From Paracoccaceae bacterium (lineage in GTDB: Bacteria; Pseudomonadota; Alphaproteobacteria; Rhodobacterales; Rhodobacteraceae), in contig JADHOV010000023.1 of NCBI GenBank assembly GCA_016778765.1, forward strand, positions 1 to 42,644: a stretch of 42,644 nt of DNA, given 5' to 3'. This document shows, one piece after another, positions 35,019 to 42,644 of this stretch (positions are counted from its first letter, which is position 1; every line of letters begins with the position of its first letter). The notes under the pieces were generated by a model. The model did not search any database and was not told the DNA's origin. It saw nothing but the letters and a program-made list of their open reading frames with translations. The translations under genes were made by a program, and so were the position numbers.

Positions 35019-36164
35019 TTACCCCGCTGTTTGATCTAGCAGTTTTAAAGCCTCTGTTTTACCGAGCGCTGCGGGCCGTGCGCAACTGGTTGACAGTTCA
35101 ATCCACTGCTTTTTCTCACCCGAATCCAGAATACTCGTCATCACGTCCACGACATGCGCTGCCAAATCCAAAGAACAACGATGCGGGCGGTTTTCAAGAA
35201 TTGCCGCCGCCATATCAGCAAGCCCGGCGCAGCGGTAATTGGCCCGCTTTTCGCCTTGTCCATCGGTGGTATTGGTGATGCCGAACGGATGATTATCTTG
35301 CTTGGGCTGCGCGGTGCCCCCGCTTGCATCCGTGTAGAGCACGCTGCCCCCGAAGAAATTGGGATCAGGCAGGTAAAGCGAGCCTTCGCTGCCATAAAGC
35401 TCCATATTTTCGTGCCGATGTGCGCAAACATCCCAGCTTGCACCCAGCGTTATAATCGCGCCGGATTGAAATTCGAGTAAGGCGTGATGCGTGGTGGGGG
35501 TATCCACGGGTACGCTCTCTCCCGTCCGCGGACCGGTGCCAATGGTGCGGGTTTTCAGGCCGGTTGAGGCCATCGCGCTTACCGCCTTGACCGGCCCGAT
35601 CAGTTGCACCAAATTCGTAATGTAATAAGGGCCTAAATCGAGCACTGGCCCGCCACCAGGTTGAAAGAAAAAATCAGGGTTCGGATGCCATGCTTCCATC
35701 CCCCGCGACATGACATGGCAGGTGCCGCTTAAAACCTCTCCTATCGCTCTTTGATCAATCAAAGATCGCGCCATTTGATGGGCTCCGCCCAAAAACGTGT
35801 CGGGCGCCGAACCGATGCGCAAGCCCGTTTCATCGGCCAATTTGCGCAACGCCTCACCTTCTTGCAAGCTGAGCACAAACGGTTTTTCCGAAAAGGCATG
35901 TTTTCCCGCTTGTAGGATTTGTTTTGTGACCTCAAAATGAGCCGCTGGTACGGTCAGATTCACAATAATATCGATATCACCGCTGGCAAGTAGTTCTGGT
36001 ACGCTGAGCGCGCGGAGGTTAAATTTTTCTGCCTGAGTTTTGGCTGCAGCCATATCAAGATCTGCAACAGCGCGCATTTCTAGGGGTGAAAATTGCGATG
36101 CCAATTGTAGATAAGCCGTTGAGATATTACCACATCCAATAAGGCCAATGCCCATTTTCTTCAT
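35019..36164 (-). CDS. Gfo/Idh/MocA-family oxidoreductase
   Basis: An NAD(P)-dependent sugar dehydrogenase-like protein of 381 residues. The N-terminal Rossmann fold has GLIGCGNIS (GxGxxG at 7-12 pattern) and the acidic end of strand 2 in VADLD. The family motif EKPF with Lys94 is intact (FSEKPFVLS), and the C-terminal sheet domain contains GGGPVLDLGPYYITNLVQLIGPV, with conserved Asp/Tyr. Members oxidise sugars, inositols or glycosides. The substrate is unknown, but the neighbours suggest a pentose, hexose or glycoside. The ATG at 36164 has AAAGGAG nine bases ahead. It follows the isomerase gene by 33 bases. Confidence 0.9.
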   Translation of the reverse strand: MKKMGIGLIGCGNISTAYLQLASQFSPLEMRAVADLDMAAAKTQAEKFNLRALSVPELLASGDIDIIVNLTVPAAHFEVTKQILQAGKHAFSEKPFVLSLQEGEALRKLADETGLRIGSAPDTFLGGAHQMARSLIDQRAIGEVLSGTCHVMSRGMEAWHPNPDFFFQPGGGPVLDLGPYYITNLVQLIGPVKAVSAMASTGLKTRTIGTGPRTGESVPVDTPTTHHALLEFQSGAIITLGASWDVCAHRHENMELYGSEGSLYLPDPNFFGGSVLYTDASGGTAQPKQDNHPFGITNTTDGQGEKRANYRCAGLADMAAAILENRPHRCSLDLAAHVVDVMTSILDSGEKKQWIELSTSCARPAALGKTEALKLLDQTAG

Positions 36165-36197
36165 AATTTTAGCTCCTTTCTTGCAGTGGCCTTTAGT

Positions 36198-36941
36198 TCA
36201 AAAGGTTATCAGTTTTTCGTAGGATCTTGTTGCAAAGCGCACACCATCTTTTGGATTGTCATGTTCCAGAATAAAACGGCCAATGCCGGTTGCGCGTAAA
36301 CATGCGCTGATTTCATCCCAATCCAGCACCCCATGCCCAACATCAGCCCAACCGCCTTCATCAAGGTTTTCACCCTTTGGGGCAATATCTTTGATATGCG
36401 CAGATATGATGCGATTTTTGTAACGCTCTATCCATTCTACGGGTGATCCCCCTGCAACCGCCACCCAAGCAAGATCAAGTTCCAGAACCAGCGAGGGCGC
36501 AGCCTCTAAAATGGCTTCAATCGGATATGTGCCATCCTCTAAGGGAAAAAATTCAAAATCATGATTATGCCAGCCAAACTGCAATCCCGCCGCACGAATG
36601 GGCGCACCGATCGTTTCAAGATGCGCGCCAAACTCAGCCCAGCCTGCGCGATCTGTTGGTCGCCGTTCGGGCTTTAAAAAGGCGATGATCATGGCTTCCA
36701 TGCCAAATTCACGTGCAATATTTAAGGCATTTTCTGGTTCATTCTCAACCAGATCTATGTCGAAATGGCCGGTGGTCATTGACAGGCCATATGCGTCCAA
36801 CAGCGCTTTGGTTTTACTTGGATCTTCGTATAATGCCCCGAACCCCTCGACCTCGCGCAACCCCAGATCAGCCAGAGTTTGTAGCGTATCCACTAAGTCA
36901 AAATTTCGAAACGAGTAAAGTTGCATGGAATGTGCGGGCAT
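36198..36941 (-). CDS. Sugar phosphate isomerase/epimerase (xylose isomerase-like TIM barrel)
   Basis: A 247-residue AP-endonuclease-2-type TIM barrel. The chosen ATG at 36941 (MPAHSMQLYSFRNF) follows AAGAAG and starts at the first barrel strand; the frame is open upstream to 37046, but that part overlaps the ATPase gene. Visible metal-site candidates are E in LREVEGFG, the His/Asp/His of LQFGWHNHDFEF, E/D in VLELDLAWVAVAG, H in IISAHIKDIAP, and E in FILEHDNPKDG. Such proteins often act next to Gfo/Idh dehydrogenases on keto-sugars or inosose. It lies between the ATPase and dehydrogenase genes of the sugar operon. Confidence 0.87.
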   Translation of the reverse strand: MPAHSMQLYSFRNFDLVDTLQTLADLGLREVEGFGALYEDPSKTKALLDAYGLSMTTGHFDIDLVENEPENALNIAREFGMEAMIIAFLKPERRPTDRAGWAEFGAHLETIGAPIRAAGLQFGWHNHDFEFFPLEDGTYPIEAILEAAPSLVLELDLAWVAVAGGSPVEWIERYKNRIISAHIKDIAPKGENLDEGGWADVGHGVLDWDEISACLRATGIGRFILEHDNPKDGVRFATRSYEKLITF

Positions 36942-36978
36942 GAGTAATCTTCTTTTATTGTAGGGGCTAAGAGGGAGG

Positions 36979-38055
36979 TTAAAGGCGCAATTCGGAAGCA
37001 GGATCAAACAGAGAGGCTTGTTTCGGGTCAAACCCGATGCTGACAAGATCTCCTGGTTTTACGCGGGCTTGGCCATCCATCCGAAATCTAAAATAGGCCC
37101 CGCTCACGGTGCAATCAACGATCGTGTCCGAGCCCATCGGTTCGACCAAATCAACGGTGACTTGTGTGTGATAAGGAGCCTTGGCGCTTAAATCCCCCAC
37201 GATCACATGCTCTGGACGGATCCCAATGGTTGCGGCGCAGTTATTGGCTGGCTGTTCAGAGAATTCATAACGATCGAGCGGCAATTTGACGTCTTCGAAG
37301 ATAAAATGGTTATCTTGGATCTGACCATCCAGAAAGTTCATTGAGGGCGAACCGATGAAATTCGCTACATATTTATTGCGTGGGCGGTTGTAGATATCAT
37401 TTGGTGAAGCAAGCTGCATGATTTTGCCACTGCGCATCACCGCGATACGGTCGGCCAATGTCATGGCCTCGATTTGATCATGCGTAACATAAATCATCGT
37501 ATTGCCCAATTGTTGGTGCAGACGCTTGATTTCAACGCGTAAATCGGCACGCAGCTTAGCATCCAGATTTGACAGAGGCTCATCGAATAAAAAGACATCG
37601 ACATCGCGCACCAGTGCACGCCCGATGGCTACACGTTGGCGCTGCCCGCCAGAAAGCGCGGCGGGTTTGCGGGAGAGCAAAGGCTCGATCTGCAAAATCT
37701 CGGCGGCCCGAGCCACACGCGCTTTGATCTCCTCTTTGGGCATTTTCGTGTTTTTCAGGCCAAAGGATAAATTCCCCTCAACGTTCATTTGCGGATAAAG
37801 CGCGTAGGATTGAAAAACCATCCCGATACCACGTTCTGATGGCTCGGCCCAAGTGACATTGGTACCATTGATCAGGATTTGTCCATCGGTTATGTCGAGC
37901 AATCCGGCAATACAGTTCAGCAGGGTTGACTTGCCGCATCCTGACGATCCCAAAAGCACCAGAAACTCGCCCTTATGAACATTAAGGTCCAAATTGTGCA
38001 GAACATTTACAGATCCAAAATTCAGGTCTAATTTTTTTATTTCTACCGAATGCAT
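36979..38055 (-). CDS. Sugar ABC transporter ATPase (UgpC/MalK family)
   Basis: ATPase of a CUT1-type carbohydrate importer; 358 residues. Walker A is GSSGCGKST (36-44), the Q-loop GMVFQSYALYP, the signature LSGGQRQRVAIGRAL, Walker B VFLFDEPLSNLDA, and the switch His is in YVTHDQIEAMTLADRI. From about 235 onward there is a TOBE-type regulatory domain (IGIRPEHVIVGDL and VDLVEPMGSDTIVDC). The ATG at 38055 has AAGGAT about nine bases upstream. It lies nine bases after the second permease gene. Confidence 0.94.
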   Translation of the reverse strand: MHSVEIKKLDLNFGSVNVLHNLDLNVHKGEFLVLLGSSGCGKSTLLNCIAGLLDITDGQILINGTNVTWAEPSERGIGMVFQSYALYPQMNVEGNLSFGLKNTKMPKEEIKARVARAAEILQIEPLLSRKPAALSGGQRQRVAIGRALVRDVDVFLFDEPLSNLDAKLRADLRVEIKRLHQQLGNTMIYVTHDQIEAMTLADRIAVMRSGKIMQLASPNDIYNRPRNKYVANFIGSPSMNFLDGQIQDNHFIFEDVKLPLDRYEFSEQPANNCAATIGIRPEHVIVGDLSAKAPYHTQVTVDLVEPMGSDTIVDCTVSGAYFRFRMDGQARVKPGDLVSIGFDPKQASLFDPASELRL

Positions 38056-38063
38056 AATGCAGC

Positions 38064-38963
38064 TTATCCTTTAACTGCGCCGGCTGCGATGCCGCGCACG
38101 AACAGTTTTCCTGAGATGAAATAGATGGTCAGGGGAACCAGCCCCGTGATGATTGTGGCGGCCATATTCACATTATATTCCTGCACGCCCTGCGTTGAAT
38201 TCACAATGTTATTCAATTGCACGGTCATGGGGTAATTTTCCGGCCCCGTATACACAATACCAAACAGAAAGTCATTCCAGATGCCGGTCACCTGAAGAAT
38301 CACGGCAACCGTAAAAATTGGCAAAGACATGGGCACCATAATGCGGAAATAAATACCCCAAAACCCGGCACCATCCACGCGCGCCGCTTTGAATAACTCT
38401 TCGGGTAACGAGGTGAAATAGTTGCGAAATAACAGCGTCAAAATGGGCATACCAAAAATCGTATGAACGATAACCAGCCCACCCAGTGATCCATATATGC
38501 CAATTTCCCGCAGCATGATCACCAATGGGTAAAGCATCACCTGATAGGGGATGAACGCTCCAAATATCAAAATCGTAAAAAACACATTGGCGCCTTTAAA
38601 ACGCCAGTTTGCTAAAGCATATCCATTGATAGAGGCGACGATTATCGAGGCAATGACTGAGGGGACCGTGATTTGAACCGAGTTCCAAAACCCGCGGCTT
38701 AAGCCTTCACATGTTAATCCTGTACAGGCCTGCGACCACGCTTTCACCCAAGGCGCAAAGGTCACCTCAAGGGGCGGAGAAAAAATATTTCCCAGCCGAA
38801 TTTCAGGCATGCCTTTTAAAGAGGTGACCGTCATCACATAAAGCGGGATGGCGTAATACACCGCGATAAACGCCAGCGTCCCATATAGAAAGATATTTCT
38901 GCGCGAAAAGGTTTTGCGAGGTTTCGGGCCCCGAGGGCCATTCATGATCTCTTGCTCAGCCAT
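38064..38963 (-). CDS. Sugar ABC transporter permease (MalG-like)
   Basis: Inner-membrane permease; 299 residues with six helices. The start MAEQEIMNGPRGPK (ATG 38963) overlaps the stop of the preceding permease by eight bases; the frame continues upstream, but that would run far into the neighbour. Core features are the periplasmic loop rich in Gly/Pro after helix 1 and the EAA-type ATPase-contact loop LPEELFKAARVDGAGFWGIYFRIMVPMSLPIF, the conserved signature of CUT1 permeases. It pairs with the 38956-39849 product. Confidence 0.93.
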   Translation of the reverse strand: MAEQEIMNGPRGPKPRKTFSRRNIFLYGTLAFIAVYYAIPLYVMTVTSLKGMPEIRLGNIFSPPLEVTFAPWVKAWSQACTGLTCEGLSRGFWNSVQITVPSVIASIIVASINGYALANWRFKGANVFFTILIFGAFIPYQVMLYPLVIMLREIGIYGSLGGLVIVHTIFGMPILTLLFRNYFTSLPEELFKAARVDGAGFWGIYFRIMVPMSLPIFTVAVILQVTGIWNDFLFGIVYTGPENYPMTVQLNNIVNSTQGVQEYNVNMAATIITGLVPLTIYFISGKLFVRGIAAGAVKG

Positions 38964-39849
38964 GTTTTTTTGAACCTCCAAATTCAAGCATTGCCCAAGG
39001 CACAACAACCAACATAACGGTGAGCAGCATCATGGTTGAAGCTGCGAAGCCTTGACCCAGGTTTTGCGCTTGAAACATGAGATCATATACATATTTTGCG
39101 GGCACTTCTGTGGCGATACCGGGGCCGCCGCCGGTCTGTGCGACGATCAGATCGAACACTTTGACGATGCCCGTAGTCACGATCACCAAAGTTGTGATGA
39201 ACACGGGTCGCATCATTGGAATAATAACAACCACATAGGTTTTCCATGTCGGAATACCATCAACACGCGTGGCCTTCCAAACATCTTCATCGATACCGCG
39301 CAAGCCCGCTAGCATCAGCACCATCACCAAGCCACTGCCCTGCCATAAGCCAGCAATGAGAACGCCAAAAATCGCGATTTCGGGGTTGTAGAGCGGATCG
39401 AAGGTAAAGCTTGCCCAGCCGAGATCCCTTACAATGCCTTGCACGCCAAAACTTGGATTCAAAATCCACTGCCAGATCAACCCTGTCACAACGAAGCTTA
39501 AAGCATAAGGGTATAAGATTACGGTGCGAAAAACGCTTTCGAAGCGCACTTTTTGGTCAATTAAAGCCGCGAGTATAAAGCCAATCACGAACATTAAAAT
39601 CAACATACATAGGCCATAGATGAACAGGTTTTCGATTGAAACCAGCCACTTCTTAGTGTCCCAAAGCCGCTCATATTGTTGCAAGCCAACCCATTTCAAA
39701 CTTGGTAGCAGGCCAGATTTTGTAAAACTATAGACAATAGTCCAAGCGGTGCCGCCCACGAAAACAAATAGGGCCGTCACAATCATTGGGATTGCGGCAA
39801 TCTTAGCTGATTTGTTTCTGAAAAGCTGATTAGGGCGCTTATGCGACAT
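38956..39849 (-). CDS. Sugar ABC transporter permease (MalF-like)
   Basis: First permease of the CUT1 importer; 297 residues with six helices. The contact loop is IDEDVWKATRVDGIPTWKTYVVVIIPMMRPVF (EAA-type), and the segment ALSFVVTGLIWQWILNPSFGVQ is typical. ATG 39849 has GAGG six bases upstream and gives MSHKRPNQ; an ATG at 39864 adds five residues but lacks a ribosome site. It begins about 27 bases after the hairpin that separates it from the binding-protein gene. Confidence 0.92.
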   Translation of the reverse strand: MSHKRPNQLFRNKSAKIAAIPMIVTALFVFVGGTAWTIVYSFTKSGLLPSLKWVGLQQYERLWDTKKWLVSIENLFIYGLCMLILMFVIGFILAALIDQKVRFESVFRTVILYPYALSFVVTGLIWQWILNPSFGVQGIVRDLGWASFTFDPLYNPEIAIFGVLIAGLWQGSGLVMVLMLAGLRGIDEDVWKATRVDGIPTWKTYVVVIIPMMRPVFITTLVIVTTGIVKVFDLIVAQTGGGPGIATEVPAKYVYDLMFQAQNLGQGFAASTMMLLTVMLVVVPWAMLEFGGSKKHG

Positions 39850-39875
39850 CTGCGGCCTCAACATCCAATGCTTTA

Positions 39876-39913
39876 ATAAAAAAGGGGTGTCAGCCCGCGA
39901 TGGCGGGCTGACA
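39876..39913 (-). terminator. Terminator/attenuator between the sugar-binding protein and permease genes
   Basis: A perfect 11-bp stem TGTCAGCCCGC / GCGGGCTGACA with a four-base loop (39888-39913). On the minus strand CCCC and then a run of T follow. It lies 14 bases past the stop of the binding-protein gene. Confidence 0.75.
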
Positions 39914-39926
39914 TTCTGTTTTGGGT

Positions 39927-41153
39927 TTAGTCTGCGTTTGAGATCATTTTCACAAAGTCAGCCTGTGCATCCGCCGCTGAGATGGATGTGTCGGCAAAGA
40001 ACTCAGTAAACAATGTGTTCATTTGGTTTGCCGTGTCAGGCGTTAGAAGCATATTGGTATCTGGCAATAAGGCGCCTTGGTCAAGCAAAGCCAAACCTTT
40101 TTGCATGCAATCATTTGCCGCTGACAGATCAACATCTCCGCGTACTGGAAGCGATCCTTTCTTCAGGTTGAAAGCAACTTGCGTTGTCGGCTTAAGCAAC
40201 AATGCCGCCAATTCACCTTGCGCTGTAATTTTCGCATCATCCTTCAGAACGGGGAAATAGAATGCATCGCCGCCCGTTCCCAATCTTGGGTTCATCCCCA
40301 AACCGGGCAAGCAGCTATAATCTTCGCCCGCTACGGCATTCGCAACCGCAAATTCACCCTGCGCCCAATCACCCATGATTTGACCACCGGCTTGACCTGT
40401 GATGACCAAGTTGGTTGCGTCATTCCAGTTTTGAACGGTTGATTTTGCCGCCATGGAGCGCGCATTTTCAGCCGCTTCGAACAGCGAGGTTACTTCTGGT
40501 CCTGCTGCAACAGAGGCGTCTTTATCACCATAAACAGCCATAAAAATGTCATTTGGCAGAAGCGAGGCCATCATCACGTTGAACGCGCCAGATTGTTGCC
40601 AACCTTGCTGACCCATCGCCAATGGTACTTTACCAGCAGCTTCCAGAGCGGCTGCACCAGCTACAAATTCGGTCCAATTTGTTGGAACTGCAACCCCAGA
40701 ATCTTCAAAGGCTTTGTGGCTGACCCACAGCCACTGCCATGAGTGGATATTGACAGGCGCGCAATAAATACGGCCATCAACGGTGCAGGCTTCAAGCAGC
40801 GAAGAGGGGTTAACCATGTCTTTCCAACCCTCGGCTTCAGCGATATCAGTGATATCACGCAATAGCCCGGATTCGATAAGCTCCTCTGCCTGCCGGCCGT
40901 GGTTGAATTGGAATGCTCCCATCGGCTCTCCGCCAAGGATCCGGCTTACCATGGCCGCGCGCGCGGCTTCACCGCCCACAATCGCTGCGTCAACCCAAGT
41001 ATTGCCCGTTGCGTCAAAGGCTTTTGCAAATTCGGCAACCGCAGCGGCTTCGCCGCCGGATGTCCACCAATGCATGACGTCCAGTTCAGTTGCTGATGCA
41101 TTTCCGGCTGCAACAAATGCCGTCGCTGTAATAAATTTTGATAGTAGTTTCAC
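39927..41153 (-). CDS. Sugar ABC transporter substrate-binding protein
   Basis: Periplasmic binding protein of the CUT1 importer; 408 residues. A signal peptide ends at about residue 21 (NASA before TELDV). LDVMHWWTSGGEAAAVAEFAKAF is the usual first strand and helix of family 1 solute-binding proteins, and NIHSWQWLWVSHKAFEDSGV the typical hinge segment. Several Trp residues (HWWTSGG, SWQWLW) would stack on sugar rings. The start is GTG at 41153, with GGGAGGT five bases ahead. The ligand is unknown; the GH43 gene downstream suggests xylo- or arabino-oligosaccharides, although the sequence resembles glucose-type binding proteins as well. Confidence 0.92.
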   Translation of the reverse strand: MKLLSKFITATAFVAAGNASATELDVMHWWTSGGEAAAVAEFAKAFDATGNTWVDAAIVGGEAARAAMVSRILGGEPMGAFQFNHGRQAEELIESGLLRDITDIAEAEGWKDMVNPSSLLEACTVDGRIYCAPVNIHSWQWLWVSHKAFEDSGVAVPTNWTEFVAGAAALEAAGKVPLAMGQQGWQQSGAFNVMMASLLPNDIFMAVYGDKDASVAAGPEVTSLFEAAENARSMAAKSTVQNWNDATNLVITGQAGGQIMGDWAQGEFAVANAVAGEDYSCLPGLGMNPRLGTGGDAFYFPVLKDDAKITAQGELAALLLKPTTQVAFNLKKGSLPVRGDVDLSAANDCMQKGLALLDQGALLPDTNMLLTPDTANQMNTLFTEFFADTSISAADAQADFVKMISNAD

Positions 41154-41171
41154 GATTGACCTCCCATGTCT

Positions 41172-41216
41172 GAATCGATTCGTGTAAATCTATAACGTTT
41201 TAGTTTTTACTTGCAA
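41172..41216 (-). promoter_or_regulatory. Promoter and candidate LacI-type operator of the sugar operon
   Basis: On the minus strand TTGCAA (41216-41211) and TATAGA (41194-41189) are 16 bases apart, a reasonable sigma-70 promoter pair. The expected transcript start falls about 41182, right beside the palindrome GAATCGATTC (41172-41181), whose CG centre is typical of LacI-family operators. A repressor there would block transcription. Confidence 0.45.
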
Positions 41217-41386
41217 CAATTTTATAATAAGCTAAACTCTTCTCATCCTGCGCGCTAGACGGTCCACATTTTAAATTTTATCACCGGAAAAGTCTTGAAA
41301 AAATATAATTAAATATTGAAAATCCACCTGTTTCTGCAGAATGGCATCTGCGGGTTGGCTGGATATTAGGGATATAGTGACAAAAG

Positions 41387-42442
41387 ATGGCGCGTAAACG
41401 TGAGACGGTTGATCAAGACTTTGCGGCGCGCCTTTTGCCTGGGGAAAAACCGACTTTAAAAACTTTAGCTCGCCTTAGCGGGTTTGCCGTGGCCACGGTG
41501 TCGCGGGCTTTGTCTGATGCGCCAGATATTGGCGATAATACAAAAAATCTTGTTAAACATATTGCGGAGGCCGTTGGATATGTTCCCGATCGTGCCGGCG
41601 TTCGGTTGAGAACCGGCAAAACCAATGTCATCTCACTGTTATTGCCAATGACAGATGAGGAAACAAATATTTTTTATTCGATTATCATCCGATCTATCAG
41701 CGCAGAGTTTCTGGGCACCCCATATCATTTGAACGTGACACCGTTTTTTGCCGCTGGGGATTCGTTGTTGCCTGTGCAACGTATCGTCGAGAATGGGTTG
41801 GCTGATGGCATCATTATGAACCAGATTGAACCCGAAGATCCGCGGGTTGCTTATTTGTTAGAACATCAATTTCCGTTTGCCACGCATGGCCGTAGCAAGT
41901 GGCGTGAGCAGCATGCTTATTTCGACTTTGATAACCATGCTTATGTTTGGGATGCGATGCGCAAGCTTAAGGATCGGGGCAGATCTTCGGTGCTTTTGCT
42001 TGCGCCTCCGTTGACGCAAACCTACGCCCAGGACATGCTCCGGGCGTTAACTGAAGCGGGGAAAGAACTTTCGATGGCGGTGCGCTTTATTGAACGGCCT
42101 ATCGAAAAAATACAGGGCGCCGAAAGCCCTGCGGCTTTTGCTGCTGCGATTGCCCAAGAGCTCAAGCGCGCGCCTCATATTGATGCGGTGATTGCAGCGT
42201 CTATTGATGCAGGTCTTACCGCCGCGCAAGCTGTCGAACGGGTTAAGGGCGTGGTAGGCGATACGATCGATGTCTGGACGAAAGAATTACAGCCATTTTT
42301 GGCAAATTTTCGACCAGATATCTTGACGACGTTTGAAAATGCATCTCCGGCAGGAACATTTTTGGCGCGCGCGGTTCAAAACGCCATCGCCCATCCCAGT
42401 GGCCCATCATTGCAAAAGCTGGTTGGTCCAGAAGATTTTTAA
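41387..42442 (+). CDS. LacI-family transcriptional regulator
   Basis: A 351-residue DNA-binding regulator. After a 20-residue lead comes the LacI helix-turn-helix and hinge: TLKTLARLSGFAVATVSRALSDAPDIGDNTKNLV, with the AVATVSRAL recognition helix and then VGYVPDRAGVRLRTGKTNVI. The rest is a periplasmic-binding-protein-like effector domain (about 85-340), including FDFDNHAYVWDAMRKLKDRGRSSVLLL. It is divergent from the binding-protein gene, across 233 bp, and is the natural repressor of the sugar operon; the likely inducer is an imported sugar or a breakdown product. The start ATG at 41387 has no strong ribosome site. Confidence 0.92.
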   Translation: MARKRETVDQDFAARLLPGEKPTLKTLARLSGFAVATVSRALSDAPDIGDNTKNLVKHIAEAVGYVPDRAGVRLRTGKTNVISLLLPMTDEETNIFYSIIIRSISAEFLGTPYHLNVTPFFAAGDSLLPVQRIVENGLADGIIMNQIEPEDPRVAYLLEHQFPFATHGRSKWREQHAYFDFDNHAYVWDAMRKLKDRGRSSVLLLAPPLTQTYAQDMLRALTEAGKELSMAVRFIERPIEKIQGAESPAAFAAAIAQELKRAPHIDAVIAASIDAGLTAAQAVERVKGVVGDTIDVWTKELQPFLANFRPDILTTFENASPAGTFLARAVQNAIAHPSGPSLQKLVGPEDF

Positions 42443-42498
42443 GGGCTGGTTCTGAGCCCGATTTTAAAATTTTACCAAGGTGAGAATAGGAAAAACAG

Positions 42499-42644
42499 AT
42501 GAAATCGCAGATCAAAGGACCAGGGATTTTTCTGGCGCAATTTGCCGGAGATGAAGCTCCGTTTAACTCTTTAGAGGGCATTACGAAATGGGCGGCCAGT
42601 CTTGGCTATAAAGGCGTGCAGATTCCAACCTTCGATACGCGGCT
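42499..42644 (+). CDS. Sugar phosphate isomerase/epimerase (partial, N-terminus)
   Basis: ATG 42499 opens 48 codons up to the window edge, beginning MKSQIKGPGIFLAQFAGDEA and continuing with ITKWAASLGYKGVQIPTFDTR. The strand-helix-strand pattern and the GYKGVQIP segment match xylose-isomerase-like TIM-barrel proteins, often annotated as sugar phosphate isomerase/epimerase. AGGAAA lies eight bases ahead. It follows the LacI-type gene by 56 bases in the same direction and probably belongs to the same sugar locus, likely followed by a dehydrogenase outside the window. Confidence 0.75.
   Translation, partial: MKSQIKGPGIFLAQFAGDEAPFNSLEGITKWAASLGYKGVQIPTFDTR

Noticed and set aside
1-42644. CRISPR arrays, insertion sequences, prophage genes or toxin-antitoxin pairs
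   Set aside because: No regularly spaced direct repeats, transposase motifs, phage structural genes or paired toxin and antitoxin genes were found when reading both strands.

Overview
The window looks like ordinary chromosome from a marine alphaproteobacterium of the Rhodobacterales (Roseobacter group). The evidence is the moderate GC content, an alphaproteobacterial SOS box (GTTC-N7-GTTC) in front of uvrA, the long alphaproteobacterial forms of PstC and PstA, a class II DAHP synthase, a YicC-Gmk operon and roseobacter-style ABC operons. The species cannot be fixed from sequence reading alone. I see no prophage, insertion sequence, CRISPR array or integrase, and no clear multi-gene system that is new.

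Layout. 1-3.7 kb: the start of an unidentified gene, tRNA-Asn with its own terminator, an MBL-fold hydrolase divergent from an orphan EnvZ-like kinase, then a gene-poor stretch with a possible structured RNA and a decayed LysE-family exporter. 3.7-9 kb: an MFS transporter overlapping tail-to-tail with glucokinase, then SOS-controlled uvrA. 9.1-15.6 kb: a complete branched-chain amino acid importer (livJ-G-F-H-M, minus strand) and a GlxA/ArgR-like regulator; the upstream regions of livJ and of the regulator share two sequence elements. 15.7-20.6 kb: class II DAHP synthase, then a tight operon yicC-gmk-gamma carbonic anhydrase-PLP trans-sulfuration enzyme. 20.7-28.0 kb: the phosphate regulon phoR-pstSCAB-phoU-phoB with a three-repeat Pho box before pstS. 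28.2-32.8 kb: glutaryl-CoA dehydrogenase, a DapA-family protein that has lost its catalytic residues, a DUF2938 membrane protein, a cupin and a histidine phosphatase. 32.8-33.4 kb: a small region with a 54-residue membrane protein, a perfect palindrome and three hairpins ending in a terminator. 33.4-42.6 kb: a sugar-uptake locus with a LacI-type regulator, a binding protein, two permeases, an ATPase, an isomerase/epimerase, a Gfo/Idh dehydrogenase and a cytoplasmic GH43 glycosidase; a second isomerase/epimerase runs off the end.

How the genes work together. The GH43 enzyme has no signal peptide and sits with a CUT1-type importer, so short xylo- or arabino-oligosaccharides are probably imported and cleaved inside the cell, under a LacI-family repressor that may act on a palindrome at the importer promoter. 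All three ABC operons have a hairpin just after the binding-protein gene, which would give more binding protein than permease. The points most worth a second look are the DapA-like protein without its Schiff-base lysine, the shared TGTCGC-containing elements around the GlxA-type regulator, the small structured region at 32.9-33.3 kb, the possible RNA at 2.86-3.01 kb, and a PhoR without visible membrane segments.
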